Assembly: GCA_930980675.1 (NCBI GenBank)
Contig: CAKNIU010000009.1
Span: 1 to 35,275 of the forward strand
Direction: 5' to 3'
Origin: an uncultured Clostridium sp.
Lineage (GTDB): Bacteria > Bacillota_A > Clostridia > TANB77 > CAG-508
Length of the DNA: 35,275 bases
Shown: one piece after another, positions 8,691 to 18,277 of the stretch
How positions within the stretch are numbered: the stretch's first letter is position 1
Layout: every line of letters begins with the position of its first letter
Notes under the pieces: generated by a model
Seen by the model: the letters and a program-made list of their open reading frames with translations, nothing else
Told to the model about the DNA's origin: nothing
Database searches by the model: none
Made by a program: the position numbers and the translations under genes

Positions 8691-8721
8691 ATATATCATA
8701 AAACTAAAAGAGGAAAATATT

Positions 8722-10425
8722 ATGGAAAACTTATCAACATATTTTATTTTGTTTATAATCTACTCATTTTTAGGATGGGTTGTAGAAGTTATAAATTGTT
8801 CAATAGTAGAAAAAAAGGTAGTAAATAGAGGATTTTTAATTAGTCCAATTTGTCCTATATATGGGTGTGGAGCTATTCTTATAACTCTAGTATTATCAAA
8901 CTATAAAGATGATTGGTTTGTAGTATTTTGTATGGCAGTTATATTATGTGGCTTACTAGAGTACTTTACAAGTTGGATAATGGAAAAACTATTTCATGCA
9001 AGATGGTGGGATTATAGCCATAACAAATTTAATATAAATGGTAGAGTTTGTTTAGAAACAATGATTCCATTTGGTATATTAGGTTTAGTTATTATATATG
9101 TGCTAAATCCATTATTTTATAATTTATTAAGCTATATACCATCAAATGTATCAAATATAATAAGCTTATTATTGTTTATTCTGTTAATAGCAGATATGAT
9201 TATATCATGCAATGTAATTTCAAAAGTTACTTCTACTGTAAAAAATGTAGCAGCACAGAATAAAAAAGATGATACATACGAAATTACTGCTAAGGCAAGA
9301 GAAATACTGAAAACTAACTGGAAAGGTAAGAGATTGCTTGATGCATTTCCTGACCTAGAAACAATAAAAGAGAAGGTAAAAAAGGTTGCAAACTTAAAAA
9401 GATTAAGCCCAAAAATAAAAATAATAATTGCAATATCAACTATAGCAGTTATTATTTTAACCTTGGCACTTACTATTGCCATTATTAATGATATGAAAAG
9501 GCAAAAATATGTAGCCTATAACGGAGAAAACTTAGCTGAAGAAAAATACTCTGGATACAAAGATTTAATAGATGAACTAAAGAGTAAACATCCTAATTGG
9601 AATTTTATTCTTTTCTATACAAAACTAGATTGGAATGAAGTAATTACAAATGAAGGTCATTCAGATATGAGAACAAATCCTTTAAACCTCATTCCAGACT
9701 ATATGGAGTATCCAGAAAACTGGGTATGTGAAATAGATAAGGATAAAACTTTTGACAATGGTCATTGGATATGTGCATCAAATATTGCAATTGCACACCA
9801 AATGGACCCAAGAAATATATTAACTGAAGAAAATATATTTCAATTTAAAGAACTAAACTTTACAGACGGAGTATATACGGTAGATGGAATGAGTTATATA
9901 ACTGACAATACATTTTTAGAAGGCGAAAGTATTGCTAATACGTTAATTGAAGCATGTAAAAATGCAAATTTAGATGCATACTTTGTAGCTTCAAGATTAA
10001 TTCAAGAGCAAGGAAGAGAAGGAACAATGCTTTCTAAAGGTTACGAATATAATGGATTAGTGGTATATAATCCATTTAATATAAAAGCAAGTGGTAATTC
10101 TACAGAAGAAATATTAACAAATTCGGCAGAATATGCATATGAGCAAGGTTGGGATTCTTTAGAAAAAGCACTACTTGGAGGAATAGATTTTGTAAAAGAT
10201 GGATATATAAATGTTGGACAAAACACCTTGTATTTACAAAAATTTGATGTAGTAAATTACAATAGCGACCAAGACTTATATGAACATCAATATATGCAAA
10301 ACCTTTTTGCACCTGAATCAGAAGCTTCTAATATGAAAGAAATATATGAAAATTCAAATAGCGTAGATGGAAATTATAACTTTATAATTCCTTTATATGA
10401 AAATTTGCCTGGACAAATACAATAA
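8722..10425 (+). CDS. Membrane protein fusing a CmpB-type permease domain to a glucosaminidase
   Basis: 567 aa from the ATG at 8722. This start has its own ribosome binding site (AGAGG, 8709-8713) and a promoter just upstream; the longer frame back to 8614 runs through that promoter. Residues 1-165 hold several membrane helices of the ABC_trans_CmpB family (FLGWVVEV, FLISPICPIYGCGA, HARWWDYSHNKFNINGRVC). Another membrane helix spans about 229-256. The rest should lie outside the membrane. It contains HPNWNFILFYTKLDWNEVI and an N-acetylglucosaminidase-like domain with candidate catalytic Glu429 (RLIQEQGREGT) and YNPFNIKASG. The likely role is cutting peptidoglycan at the cell surface from a membrane anchor. 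I see no partner ATPase for the permease-like part; despite the family name, transport by this domain is doubtful. Confidence 0.8.
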   Translation: MENLSTYFILFIIYSFLGWVVEVINCSIVEKKVVNRGFLISPICPIYGCGAILITLVLSNYKDDWFVVFCMAVILCGLLEYFTSWIMEKLFHARWWDYSHNKFNINGRVCLETMIPFGILGLVIIYVLNPLFYNLLSYIPSNVSNIISLLLFILLIADMIISCNVISKVTSTVKNVAAQNKKDDTYEITAKAREILKTNWKGKRLLDAFPDLETIKEKVKKVANLKRLSPKIKIIIAISTIAVIILTLALTIAIINDMKRQKYVAYNGENLAEEKYSGYKDLIDELKSKHPNWNFILFYTKLDWNEVITNEGHSDMRTNPLNLIPDYMEYPENWVCEIDKDKTFDNGHWICASNIAIAHQMDPRNILTEENIFQFKELNFTDGVYTVDGMSYITDNTFLEGESIANTLIEACKNANLDAYFVASRLIQEQGREGTMLSKGYEYNGLVVYNPFNIKASGNSTEEILTNSAEYAYEQGWDSLEKALLGGIDFVKDGYINVGQNTLYLQKFDVVNYNSDQDLYEHQYMQNLFAPESEASNMKEIYENSNSVDGNYNFIIPLYENLPGQIQ

Positions 10426-10466
10426 TTTAAGAATAAATACAAATAAAAAAGAAAGGGTCACACATT

Positions 10467-11169
10467 ATGTCATATATTGAGTTTAAAAATGTAATAAAAG
10501 AATACAAAATGGGAGAAGTAAGCATAAAAGCCTTAGATAATACAAACTTTCAAATAGAAAAAGGAGAGCTTGTGGTTATAGTTGGACCTAGTGGTGCAGG
10601 AAAAACAACAGCCTTAAATATTTTAGGAGGTATGGATACTGCAACATCAGGAGAAGTAATTATTGATGGAAAAAATATTTCTAAATTTAAGAATAAGCAA
10701 CTAACAAAATACAGAAGAGAAGATATAGGATTTGTATTTCAGTTTTATAATTTGGTTCAAAATTTAACAGCAATAGAAAATGTTGAACTTGCAACTCAAA
10801 TTTGTAAAAAGCCACTAGATCCAAAAGAAATATTAATCAAAGTTGGTTTAGGCGATAGAATAAAGAATTTTCCTTCACAATTATCAGGAGGAGAACAGCA
10901 AAGAGTTGCTATTGCTAGAGCAATTGCTAAAAATCCTAAATTACTTTTATGTGATGAGCCTACCCGGTGCATTAGATTATAAAACAGGTAAGCAAATACT
11001 TAAGTTATTGCAAGATACTTGCAGAAAAGAAAATATGACTGTAATAATTATTACTCACAATGCGGCTTTAACACCTATGGCAGATAGAGTAATACATTTT
11101 AAAAATGGTACAGCTTCAAATATAGAATTAAATGAAAATCCAGTTCCAATTGAAAAAATTGAGTGGTAA
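10467..11169 (+). pseudogene. ABC transporter ATP-binding protein of MacB/LolD type, frameshifted
   Basis: The ATPase partner of the FtsX permease that follows. The Walker A motif GPSGAGKT (residues 40-47), the signature LSGGEQQ (from residue 139) and the Walker B DEP are intact in the first frame. That frame then reads TRCIRL and stops at 10982. A second frame resumes exactly with [17 protein letters not shown] and includes the His-loop ITHN, ending at 11169. Removing one C from the CCC at 10963-10965 restores a continuous 233-aa protein of normal family length. The break is a single inserted base in the D-loop region: a sequencing or assembly error, a recent mutation, or a recoding site. 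In the zero frame the next codon is CGG, probably rare in this genome. The intact permease downstream argues against long-standing decay. Confidence 0.85.
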
Positions 11170-11306
11170 TTTTCTAAAAGTAAATTATTGTATAAGAAAA
11201 ATCAAGTTTTTTATGTACAATAAAAATTACACGTAAAATTTGTAAAATGGTGCACAAAAAAATACATAAATATTTTTTACAGTAATTTAAAATGAGGTGA
11301 AAGCTT

Positions 11307-14300
11307 ATGAAAAAAGCTTTATTAAAAGATTGTTTTAAAGAAATAATAAAGGGATTTAAAAGATTTATATCAATACTTCTAATTGTACTTTTAGGAGTAG
11401 GATTTTTTGCAGGAATAAAAGCTACTAGCCCTGATATGAAACTGACTTTGGATACATATTTTGATGATAAAAATGTTATGGATATTCAAGTATTATCTAC
11501 GCTTGGACTTACTGATGAAGACATAACAGAACTAGAAAAACTGGACTTAATAGATGATGCACAAGGTACATATCAAACAGATGCAATTGTTACAGCGGGA
11601 GATAAGCAAGTTGTTGTAAAACTTGAGAGTCTTGCAAGCTCTAAACAAAATGAAACAACAGATTCAATCAATGCTCTGCAAGTTACAAGTGGCAGACTAC
11701 CAGAAAATCAGAATGAATGTGTAGTTGAAGAGGCTTTTTTGCTAGGTACAGAATACAAAATAGGTGATACCATTAAAATACAAATAGATAATATCACAGA
11801 TGATGATGGAAATGATATTTCTGTACTAAAAACTAATGAATTGCAAATAGTAGGAACAGTAAATTCTCCAATGTATATTTCTACAGACAGAGGGACTACA
11901 AAGCTTGGGTCTGGAGTAATAAATTATTTTTTATATGTAAGCTCAGATAATATAAATGCAAATATTTATACAAATATTTATTTAACAGTAAAGGGTGCAA
12001 AAGATTTAAAATGTTATGATGATCAATATGAAGATTTAATAGAGCAAGCAGAGGATGAGATTGAAAAAATTGCAGATGCCAGAAAAGAAGCAAGATACAA
12101 TGCTTTATATGACAAAGCAAATCAAAAACTTCAAGATGCAAAAAATGAATTTGAAACACAAAAAGCAGATGGAGAAAAACAACTTCAAGATGCTGAAAAT
12201 GAAATAAATTCAGCAAAACAAGAACTAGAAAATGGAAGAACTGAAATAGCTGCAAACAGAGCAAAGGCAAATAATGAGTTTAATGAAGCCGGAAAACAAT
12301 TGCTTGATGCTAAAAATACATTAGAACAAAATGAAAATGATTTTAATGCAAAAAAGCAAGAGGCAGAAAAGCAAATAAGTGATTATGAAACAAGCCTAAA
12401 TGAACTAAAACAGATTCAAACACAATACAATAATCTCCAAACCATGCTATCTACAAGTAAGGTACAATTAGAAGATTTAAAAAAACAATTAGAAGAATTG
12501 GAAAATCAAGCTAATCACGGAAGTGCAAGTACTAAAGCACAAAATGTAAACAATAATGTGCAAAGTCAAAGCAATGGAATAGCTAATACAACAGATGATG
12601 AAAAAGAAAAAATAGAAGAATTAAAAAAGCAAATAAATGAATTAAATGCATCTATTTCAAAAATAGAAGCAGGAATTATAGTAATAGATAAACAACTAGA
12701 GGCACAGGGAATAGCAGATATAAATCAAACAGTAACATATACAGAAAATGCTATACAAACAGCAAAAGCAGAATTAGCAAATGGGCAAAAGAAAATTGAT
12801 TCTGCAAAAGCAGAAATACAAAGCAGGGAAGAACAATTAAATAAAACAAAAAACAGTACTTATGCAGAGCTTGATTCAGCAGAGAAAAAATTAGATGAAA
12901 GTGCAAAGAAAATAGAAGAAGCGGAGGCAGAACTTGCTAAATCAAGAGAAGAATTTAACTCAAAAATATCAGATGCGGAAAAAGAATTGGACGATGCAGA
13001 AGAAGAGGTTAATTCAATAGAAAGACCAACTTGGTACATATTAGATAGACAGCAAAATGCAGGCTATGTAAGCTATATGCAAGATACTGACAGAGTTGCA
13101 AATTTGGCACAAGTTTTTCCAATAGTATTCTTCATTGTTGCAGCATTAATTAGCTTAACATCAATGACAAGAATGGTTGAAGAACAAAGAGTTCAAATTG
13201 GTACACTAAAAGCACTTGGATATAACAAGTTGCAAATAGCTAGCAAATATATTATTTATGCAACACTTGCAACTGTTATAGGTGGGTTAATTGGATTAGT
13301 AATTGGATTTAGTATACTTCCCAAAGTAATAGCAGATATTTATGCAATGGTTTATGATGTACCAGATGTAATACTTGAATTTAATATGACTTATGCAACA
13401 GCAGGTATGCTTGCAGCAATGCTTTGTACAATAGGAGCAACAGTAATTTCATGCTATAAAACATTAAAACAAAAACCAGCAACATTAATGAGACCAAAAG
13501 CTCCAAAACCAGGAAAACGTGTTTTATTAGAACGTATAACATTTATATGGAAAAGATTAAACTTCACTAAAAAAGTTACAGCGAGAAATATATTTAGATA
13601 CAAAAAAAGATTTATGATGACAATAATAGGCGTGGGTGGATGTACAGCACTTATTATAGCTGGATTTGGACTCAGAGATGCAATAAGTAGCATGATCCCT
13701 TCACAGTACGGAAAAATAGATTTATATAATATAAGTGTAACATTAAAAGATGAGTACAAAAATGAAGAACTAGAAAATATAGATAATATTTTGAAAAATT
13801 ATGAATATACAGAAGATGTGTTAAATGCAAATGTTCAATCTGTTACAATAGACAAAAATGATAACACTCAATCAATACAATTAATTGTACCTCAAAATGT
13901 GGAAAAATTAAGCAATTTCATTGTGTTAAAATCAAGAACTGATAATGATGAAAAATATGTTTTAGATGATACAGGAGTAATTATAACAGAAAAACTATCA
14001 AAATTGTTGGATATAAAAGTTGGGGATGAAATAAAAATCTTAAATAGCGATGATAAAGAATGTAATGTAAAGGTAAATGCAATTACTGAAAATTATATTT
14101 ATCATTACATTTACATGACTCCAAATTTATATAATCAATTATATGATACGAGAATTGGATATAATGTGGTATATGTAAATACTACTGACATGGAAGAGTT
14201 AGAGGAAGACGAATTGGGAGAGCAAATTTTATCTAATAGTGATTACATTTCAGGCGTAACATTTATGTCAAATACTGAAAACATATTTGCCGAAGTAATG

Positions 14301-14708
14301 AACAATATGGATTTGGTAGTATGGATACTTATAATATCTGCGGGTTTACTAGCTTTTGTAGTATTGTATAACTTATTAAATGCCAATATTACAGAAAGAA
14401 TAAGAGAACTTGCAACAATAAAAGTATTAGGCTTTTATGATAAAGAAGTATATGATTATATTTCAAGGGAAACAATAATACTTACAGTAATTGGCATGTT
14501 ATTTGGCATAGGCGGAGGATATTTCTTAACATTGTATATTATAAAAACTTGTGAAATAGATATGCTTATGTTTAATCCGCAAATAACAGTTTGGAGCTAC
14601 TTATTTGGAGTTATTATAACTGCTGTATTTGCTATTATTGTAAATATTATTACGTATTTCTCATTAAAGAAAATTGATATGATAGAGTCACTTAAGAGTG
14701 TAGAGTAA
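11307..14708 (+). CDS. FtsX/MacB-type ABC permease with a long periplasm-side coiled coil
   Basis: 1133 aa. One membrane helix lies at about 19-38, followed by an extracytoplasmic domain. From about residue 230 to 590 there is a Lys/Glu/Ala-rich coiled coil with repeated units such as KLQDAKNEFETQKADGEKQLQDAENEI. This is interrupted near residue 405-435 by a Ser/Asn/Gln-rich linker. The first FtsX domain starts near residue 598 (VFPIVFFIVAALISLTSMTRMVEEQRVQIGTLKALGY), and a second, with the same logic, near 1004 (ITERIRELATIKVLGF). The architecture fits a large mechanotransmitting permease that drives surface processes or export rather than substrate passage through the helices. It lies 137 bases after its ATPase. 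It has an AGGTG binding site and ends at a strong terminator. The substrate is unknown. Confidence 0.88.
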   Translation: MKKALLKDCFKEIIKGFKRFISILLIVLLGVGFFAGIKATSPDMKLTLDTYFDDKNVMDIQVLSTLGLTDEDITELEKLDLIDDAQGTYQTDAIVTAGDKQVVVKLESLASSKQNETTDSINALQVTSGRLPENQNECVVEEAFLLGTEYKIGDTIKIQIDNITDDDGNDISVLKTNELQIVGTVNSPMYISTDRGTTKLGSGVINYFLYVSSDNINANIYTNIYLTVKGAKDLKCYDDQYEDLIEQAEDEIEKIADARKEARYNALYDKANQKLQDAKNEFETQKADGEKQLQDAENEINSAKQELENGRTEIAANRAKANNEFNEAGKQLLDAKNTLEQNENDFNAKKQEAEKQISDYETSLNELKQIQTQYNNLQTMLSTSKVQLEDLKKQLEELENQANHGSASTKAQNVNNNVQSQSNGIANTTDDEKEKIEELKKQINELNASISKIEAGIIVIDKQLEAQGIADINQTVTYTENAIQTAKAELANGQKKIDSAKAEIQSREEQLNKTKNSTYAELDSAEKKLDESAKKIEEAEAELAKSREEFNSKISDAEKELDDAEEEVNSIERPTWYILDRQQNAGYVSYMQDTDRVANLAQVFPIVFFIVAALISLTSMTRMVEEQRVQIGTLKALGYNKLQIASKYIIYATLATVIGGLIGLVIGFSILPKVIADIYAMVYDVPDVILEFNMTYATAGMLAAMLCTIGATVISCYKTLKQKPATLMRPKAPKPGKRVLLERITFIWKRLNFTKKVTARNIFRYKKRFMMTIIGVGGCTALIIAGFGLRDAISSMIPSQYGKIDLYNISVTLKDEYKNEELENIDNILKNYEYTEDVLNANVQSVTIDKNDNTQSIQLIVPQNVEKLSNFIVLKSRTDNDEKYVLDDTGVIITEKLSKLLDIKVGDEIKILNSDDKECNVKVNAITENYIYHYIYMTPNLYNQLYDTRIGYNVVYVNTTDMEELEEDELGEQILSNSDYISGVTFMSNTENIFAEVMNNMDLVVWILIISAGLLAFVVLYNLLNANITERIRELATIKVLGFYDKEVYDYISRETIILTVIGMLFGIGGGYFLTLYIIKTCEIDMLMFNPQITVWSYLFGVIITAVFAIIVNIITYFSLKKIDMIESLKSVE

Positions 14709-14749
14709 ACTGTAAAAATTATCTTTAGAGTTAAAAAAGTAAATATTAG

Positions 14750-14790
14750 AACAATACCAATATATGTTCTATAGCTATATTGGTATTGTT
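14750..14790. terminator. Bidirectional hairpin terminator between convergent genes
   Basis: AACAATACCAATATA (14750-14764) and TATATTGGTATTGTT (14776-14790) form a perfect 15-bp stem with an 11-base loop. It lies between the ends of the permease gene (+) and ytxC (-), where a shared terminator is expected. The T-tracts on either side are weak, so it may work partly by blocking convergent transcripts. Confidence 0.75.
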
Positions 14791-14820
14791 AAAAATTTTA
14801 ATACTTAACTATAATGATAC

Positions 14821-15636
14821 TTATTTTAAATTTAAAAGCTTATACGCACTGCAAATAGCACACCCAGTGCATATATGAATTCTTTTTCCAAAGATAAGTT
14901 CTAATGTTTCTATATATTCATCCTTAGGAGAAATAAGATGAATATATATGTTTTCTGGTAATTTTCCAATCAAAGTATTTAAAGCGTAATCATTTTGAGA
15001 AAAAGATATATCAGATAAATACTCAGAATCAAAGTCTTCAAGTTCAAGCATATTGTAATTTTCATCTAATAAAATTGATTCCTTATTAGCATAAATTAAA
15101 TGAATTTTAATTGGTTCAGGAATTTTAGAATCTACATAACCTTTAAGAAGACTTACAAATTCCAAATATTCTTTATCTAATACAAATTTACTAACCGCAC
15201 TTTCAACTAGAGGCTCAAGAGCACTTTTATAATTATTTAATCTAAAATTAATAAAACCATCTAAAATAATACTTTTATGATTTTCTATATATTCTAAAAT
15301 ATCATTATTCAAATATTTTTTGCTATTATGATTAAGAATACTAAACTCATTGTAAATAGAATTCCTATCTAATGCATCAAAATAAAAATAATCTTTTGAA
15401 ATTAAACGTTTTACAATTGTTGGTTCATAATAATTTATAATAGCATCAGAAATAAGGCTAGATAAGAAATTGTAAAACTTATCCAAGTCTTTACCTTTGT
15501 AGTGAATAATAACATTTTCATAAATTTTGAAAATATGTTTAGAATAATATATATCGGGAATGGTCGATTCGCCAATTTTTTTCATTAAGAAATTTTGAAC
15601 TTTGTCGTTATTATCCTTAATACATAATGAAACCAT
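14821..15636 (-). CDS. ytxC: Putative sporulation protein YtxC
   Basis: 271 aa and the only gene called on the - strand. It resembles the YtxC family of endospore formers: an N-terminal region ending in FYNFLSSLISDAIINYYEPTIVKRLI, a central ILDGFINFRLNNYKSALEPLVESAVSKFVLDKEYLEFVSLLKGYVD, and a C-terminal IHLIYANKESILLDENY. The C-terminus has a small cysteine cluster (CTGCAIC), possibly metal-binding. Cytoplasmic, with no signal or membrane segment. The start has a strong GGGGAGGA binding site (complement of 15641-15648). It is divergent from ftsK and convergent with the permease. The family name rests on recalled sequence resemblance, and the family's molecular function is unknown. Confidence 0.72.
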   Translation of the reverse strand: MVSLCIKDNNDKVQNFLMKKIGESTIPDIYYSKHIFKIYENVIIHYKGKDLDKFYNFLSSLISDAIINYYEPTIVKRLISKDYFYFDALDRNSIYNEFSILNHNSKKYLNNDILEYIENHKSIILDGFINFRLNNYKSALEPLVESAVSKFVLDKEYLEFVSLLKGYVDSKIPEPIKIHLIYANKESILLDENYNMLELEDFDSEYLSDISFSQNDYALNTLIGKLPENIYIHLISPKDEYIETLELIFGKRIHICTGCAICSAYKLLNLK

Positions 15637-15704
15637 GTAATCCTCCCCGAATTATTATCTACCATATAACATATATTATTCCAAAAATTTTGTTTTGCTA
15701 TTCA

Positions 15705-15735
15705 TTTTACGAAAAGGACCGTCAAAGTAAAAAAA
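15705..15735. repeat. Solo copy of the 31-base terminal repeat
   Basis: TTTTACGAAAAGGACCGTC (15705-15723) is identical over 19 bases to the start of the right arm of the large element at 23972. It continues as aaaGTAAAAAAA, a degenerate match to the rest of that arm. It lies alone in the divergent ytxC-ftsK region, so it may be a solo or decayed relic of the same repeat family. Confidence 0.6.
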
Positions 15736-15814
15736 TTTCTTAAAAATAGTAGAAATTTAAAAACAATAATGATACAATAAAATAGAATAATTGAAATAAA
15801 CGGAGGAAAAGTTA

Positions 15815-18244
15815 ATGCCAAGAGGAAGAAAAAGCAAGAAAAAGCAAGAACAAAAAAAGCTAAACATTACAGTTGCAATACTTATAGTACTTAGTATTTT
15901 GCTTGCTGTACTTATATATACAAAATCAGGATATTTAGGACAAACACTTAGTCCTGCATTAGGAGGAGTACTTGGATACATTAAGTACTTAGTTCCAGTG
16001 GCTCTTTTTGCGTTTTCTTTATACATAGCATATGATAAAGATACTAAATATTATTTACCTAAAATTTTCATGTTTGTATGTATACTTGTTTTGATTGATG
16101 TTATATTTAGCTGTTATCAAATATCTAAAGGAAATATAGATATTTCTGCTACAACTGACACAATTTTAAAACAAGCATATACTTTGGGAACAATGGATAT
16201 TGGTGGAGGTGTGCTTGGAACTGCAATAGCAGCACCACTAATAAATTTAATAGGAATATTGGGAACTGTTATTGCTTCAATTGGTGTTTCTTTGATTGCA
16301 TTAGTATTTATATTTGGACTACATCCAGCAGAGGCAATTTCTAATTCGATTGATAAATTTGCAGAAAAACAAGCTAAAAAGAGTATAGAAAGAGAACAAG
16401 TAAGAGAACAGCAAAAACAAAACATTGCTAATGTAACGCCTGAAAGACAGGAAACTAGAAGAGAGAGAAGACTAAGAGAAAAACAAGAAAGAGAAGCTAG
16501 AAATAAAGAAAATTTAGAAGAACAAATTACTATAAATTTAAATGAACCTAAAAAGTATGACCATTCAAAAGATAATTTGGATGCATCTATCTTTTCTAAG
16601 AAAAATGCAACTAGCCCAAAACAGGCAGTTGTGCCTACATCTGGAGATGATTTATTCACTAGTCAAGAGGAAGAAAAAGAGGCTAAAACTAAAGAAGTTT
16701 TACAGCTTGACCATGGAATAACAGTACATGATGAACATTATGAATTTCCACCTGTCACATTATTAGAAGAAGGGGAAAATAAAACTGATCAAAATAGTGA
16801 GAAGAGACTTCTAGCTACTGCTGAAAAGCTAAGAAGAACTCTGTATAGCTTTGGTGTATCAGCAAAAGTAGAAAATGTATCAGTAGGTCCAGCCATTACT
16901 AGATATGAATTAGCTCCAGCAGAAGGTGTAAGAGTTAGTAAAATAGCTAACCTTTCAGATGATATTGCTCTAGCCTTAGAGGCTGAAACTATAAGAATTG
17001 AAGCGCCTATTCCTGGTAAACATACTGTTGGTATAGAAGTACCAAATAAAGAAAAAAATATGGTACCTTTAAGAGACATTATTGAATCTGATGAGTTTAT
17101 AAATAGTAAGTCAAAACTTGCATTTGCACTTGGCAAAGATGTTGCTGGTAGCATTGTTGTAACAGATATAGCAAAAATGCCTCATACTCTTATAGCAGGT
17201 CAAACAGGATCTGGTAAATCAGTATGTATAAATACTTTAATTACAAGCATAATATATAAAGCTAAACCTAGTGAAGTAAAACTTCTTATGATTGACCCAA
17301 AAGTTGTTGAACTTTCAGTATATAATGGAATTCCACATTTATTAATTCCAGTTGTAACAGACCCTAAAAAAGCGGCAGGTGCACTAGCTTGGGCTGTTCA
17401 AGAAATGGTTAAAAGGTATAGCTTATTTGCAGAGAAAAAAGTTAGAGATATGAAGGGATATAATTCTTTAGCAGAAAAAGAAGGAAATCCAAAATTACCT
17501 CAAATAGTTATAATTATAGACGAGCTTGCAGATTTAATGATGGTTGCTCAAAAAGACGTTGAAGATGCCATTTGTAGATTAGCCCAAATGGCAAGAGCTG
17601 CAGGTATGCATTTAGTAATTGCAACACAAAGACCATCAGTTGACGTAATTACTGGTATAATAAAAGCAAATATACCATCAAGAATTGCATTTTCAGTTTC
17701 ATCACAAGTAGATTCAAGAACTATACTAGATAGTGCAGGAGCTGAAAAACTTTTAGGAAAAGGAGATATGCTTTTCTATCCATCAGGAGCACCAAAACCT
17801 GTAAGAATTCAAGGAGCTTTTATCTCAGACAAAGAAGTTGAAAATATAGTGAAATTCTTGAAAAAAGACGGCGAAACTCAATATGATGAAGATATAATTG
17901 AGTCAATTGAAAAGAGTGGAGAACCTGAAAAGGCAGTATCAGAAGATGATGAAGAAGATGACACAGATCCATTATTAGATGAGGCAATAGATTTAGTTGT
18001 AGAAACTGGACAAGCTTCAACATCATTTATACAAAGAAGATTCAAGGTTGGATATGCTAGAGCTGGTAGAATAATAGACCAAATGGAACAAAGAGGTATT
18101 ATTTCAGGCTACCAAGGAAGCAAACCAAGAGAAGTATTGATGTCAAAAGAAAGATGGGAAGAATTAAAAATGGCACCGGCAGATAGCCAAGTTTCTACTG
18201 ATAACAACACGATTGAAGTTGAAAGTGATACTACAGAAGAATAA
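15815..18244 (+). CDS. ftsK: DNA translocase FtsK/SpoIIIE
   Basis: 809 aa, full length. Four or five membrane helices lie in residues 18-170 (for example ITVAILIVLSILLAVLIY). A charged, Gln/Arg/Glu-rich linker runs to about 340. The RecA-like motor follows, with Walker A GQTGSGKS at 462-469 and Walker B VIIIDELADLM. A C-terminal winged-helix gamma domain from about residue 718 (DPLLDEAIDLVVETGQASTSFIQRRFKVGYARAGRIIDQM) reads KOPS/SRS-type DNA signals. It pumps chromosomal DNA through the closing septum, and SpoIIIE paralogues pump it into the forespore. Sequence alone does not tell which; with ytxC divergent next door and sigK nearby, a sporulation role is plausible. The ATG has a GGAGGAAAA site. 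Confidence 0.95.
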   Translation: MPRGRKSKKKQEQKKLNITVAILIVLSILLAVLIYTKSGYLGQTLSPALGGVLGYIKYLVPVALFAFSLYIAYDKDTKYYLPKIFMFVCILVLIDVIFSCYQISKGNIDISATTDTILKQAYTLGTMDIGGGVLGTAIAAPLINLIGILGTVIASIGVSLIALVFIFGLHPAEAISNSIDKFAEKQAKKSIEREQVREQQKQNIANVTPERQETRRERRLREKQEREARNKENLEEQITINLNEPKKYDHSKDNLDASIFSKKNATSPKQAVVPTSGDDLFTSQEEEKEAKTKEVLQLDHGITVHDEHYEFPPVTLLEEGENKTDQNSEKRLLATAEKLRRTLYSFGVSAKVENVSVGPAITRYELAPAEGVRVSKIANLSDDIALALEAETIRIEAPIPGKHTVGIEVPNKEKNMVPLRDIIESDEFINSKSKLAFALGKDVAGSIVVTDIAKMPHTLIAGQTGSGKSVCINTLITSIIYKAKPSEVKLLMIDPKVVELSVYNGIPHLLIPVVTDPKKAAGALAWAVQEMVKRYSLFAEKKVRDMKGYNSLAEKEGNPKLPQIVIIIDELADLMMVAQKDVEDAICRLAQMARAAGMHLVIATQRPSVDVITGIIKANIPSRIAFSVSSQVDSRTILDSAGAEKLLGKGDMLFYPSGAPKPVRIQGAFISDKEVENIVKFLKKDGETQYDEDIIESIEKSGEPEKAVSEDDEEDDTDPLLDEAIDLVVETGQASTSFIQRRFKVGYARAGRIIDQMEQRGIISGYQGSKPREVLMSKERWEELKMAPADSQVSTDNNTIEVESDTTEE

Positions 18245-18277
18245 AATTTTTAGTACATTATGATTGTATAATTGAGA

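Noticed and set aside
8614..8721. Upstream extension of the CmpB-glucosaminidase gene
   Set aside because: It would run through a good promoter (8662-8690) and a palindrome, lacks a binding site, and adds residues unlike the family start. The ATG at 8722 has its own site.
10906..11169. Separate small gene for the C-terminal half of the ABC ATPase
   Set aside because: It is the continuation of the same protein in the +1 frame; it has no binding site and the sequence joins seamlessly with the first half.
11170..11306. A separate promoter or leader for the FtsX permease gene
   Set aside because: TTGTAT and TACAAT are 22 bases apart, too far for a normal promoter, and no hairpin stands out. The gap holds only one copy of the 12-mer ACGTAAAATTTG.
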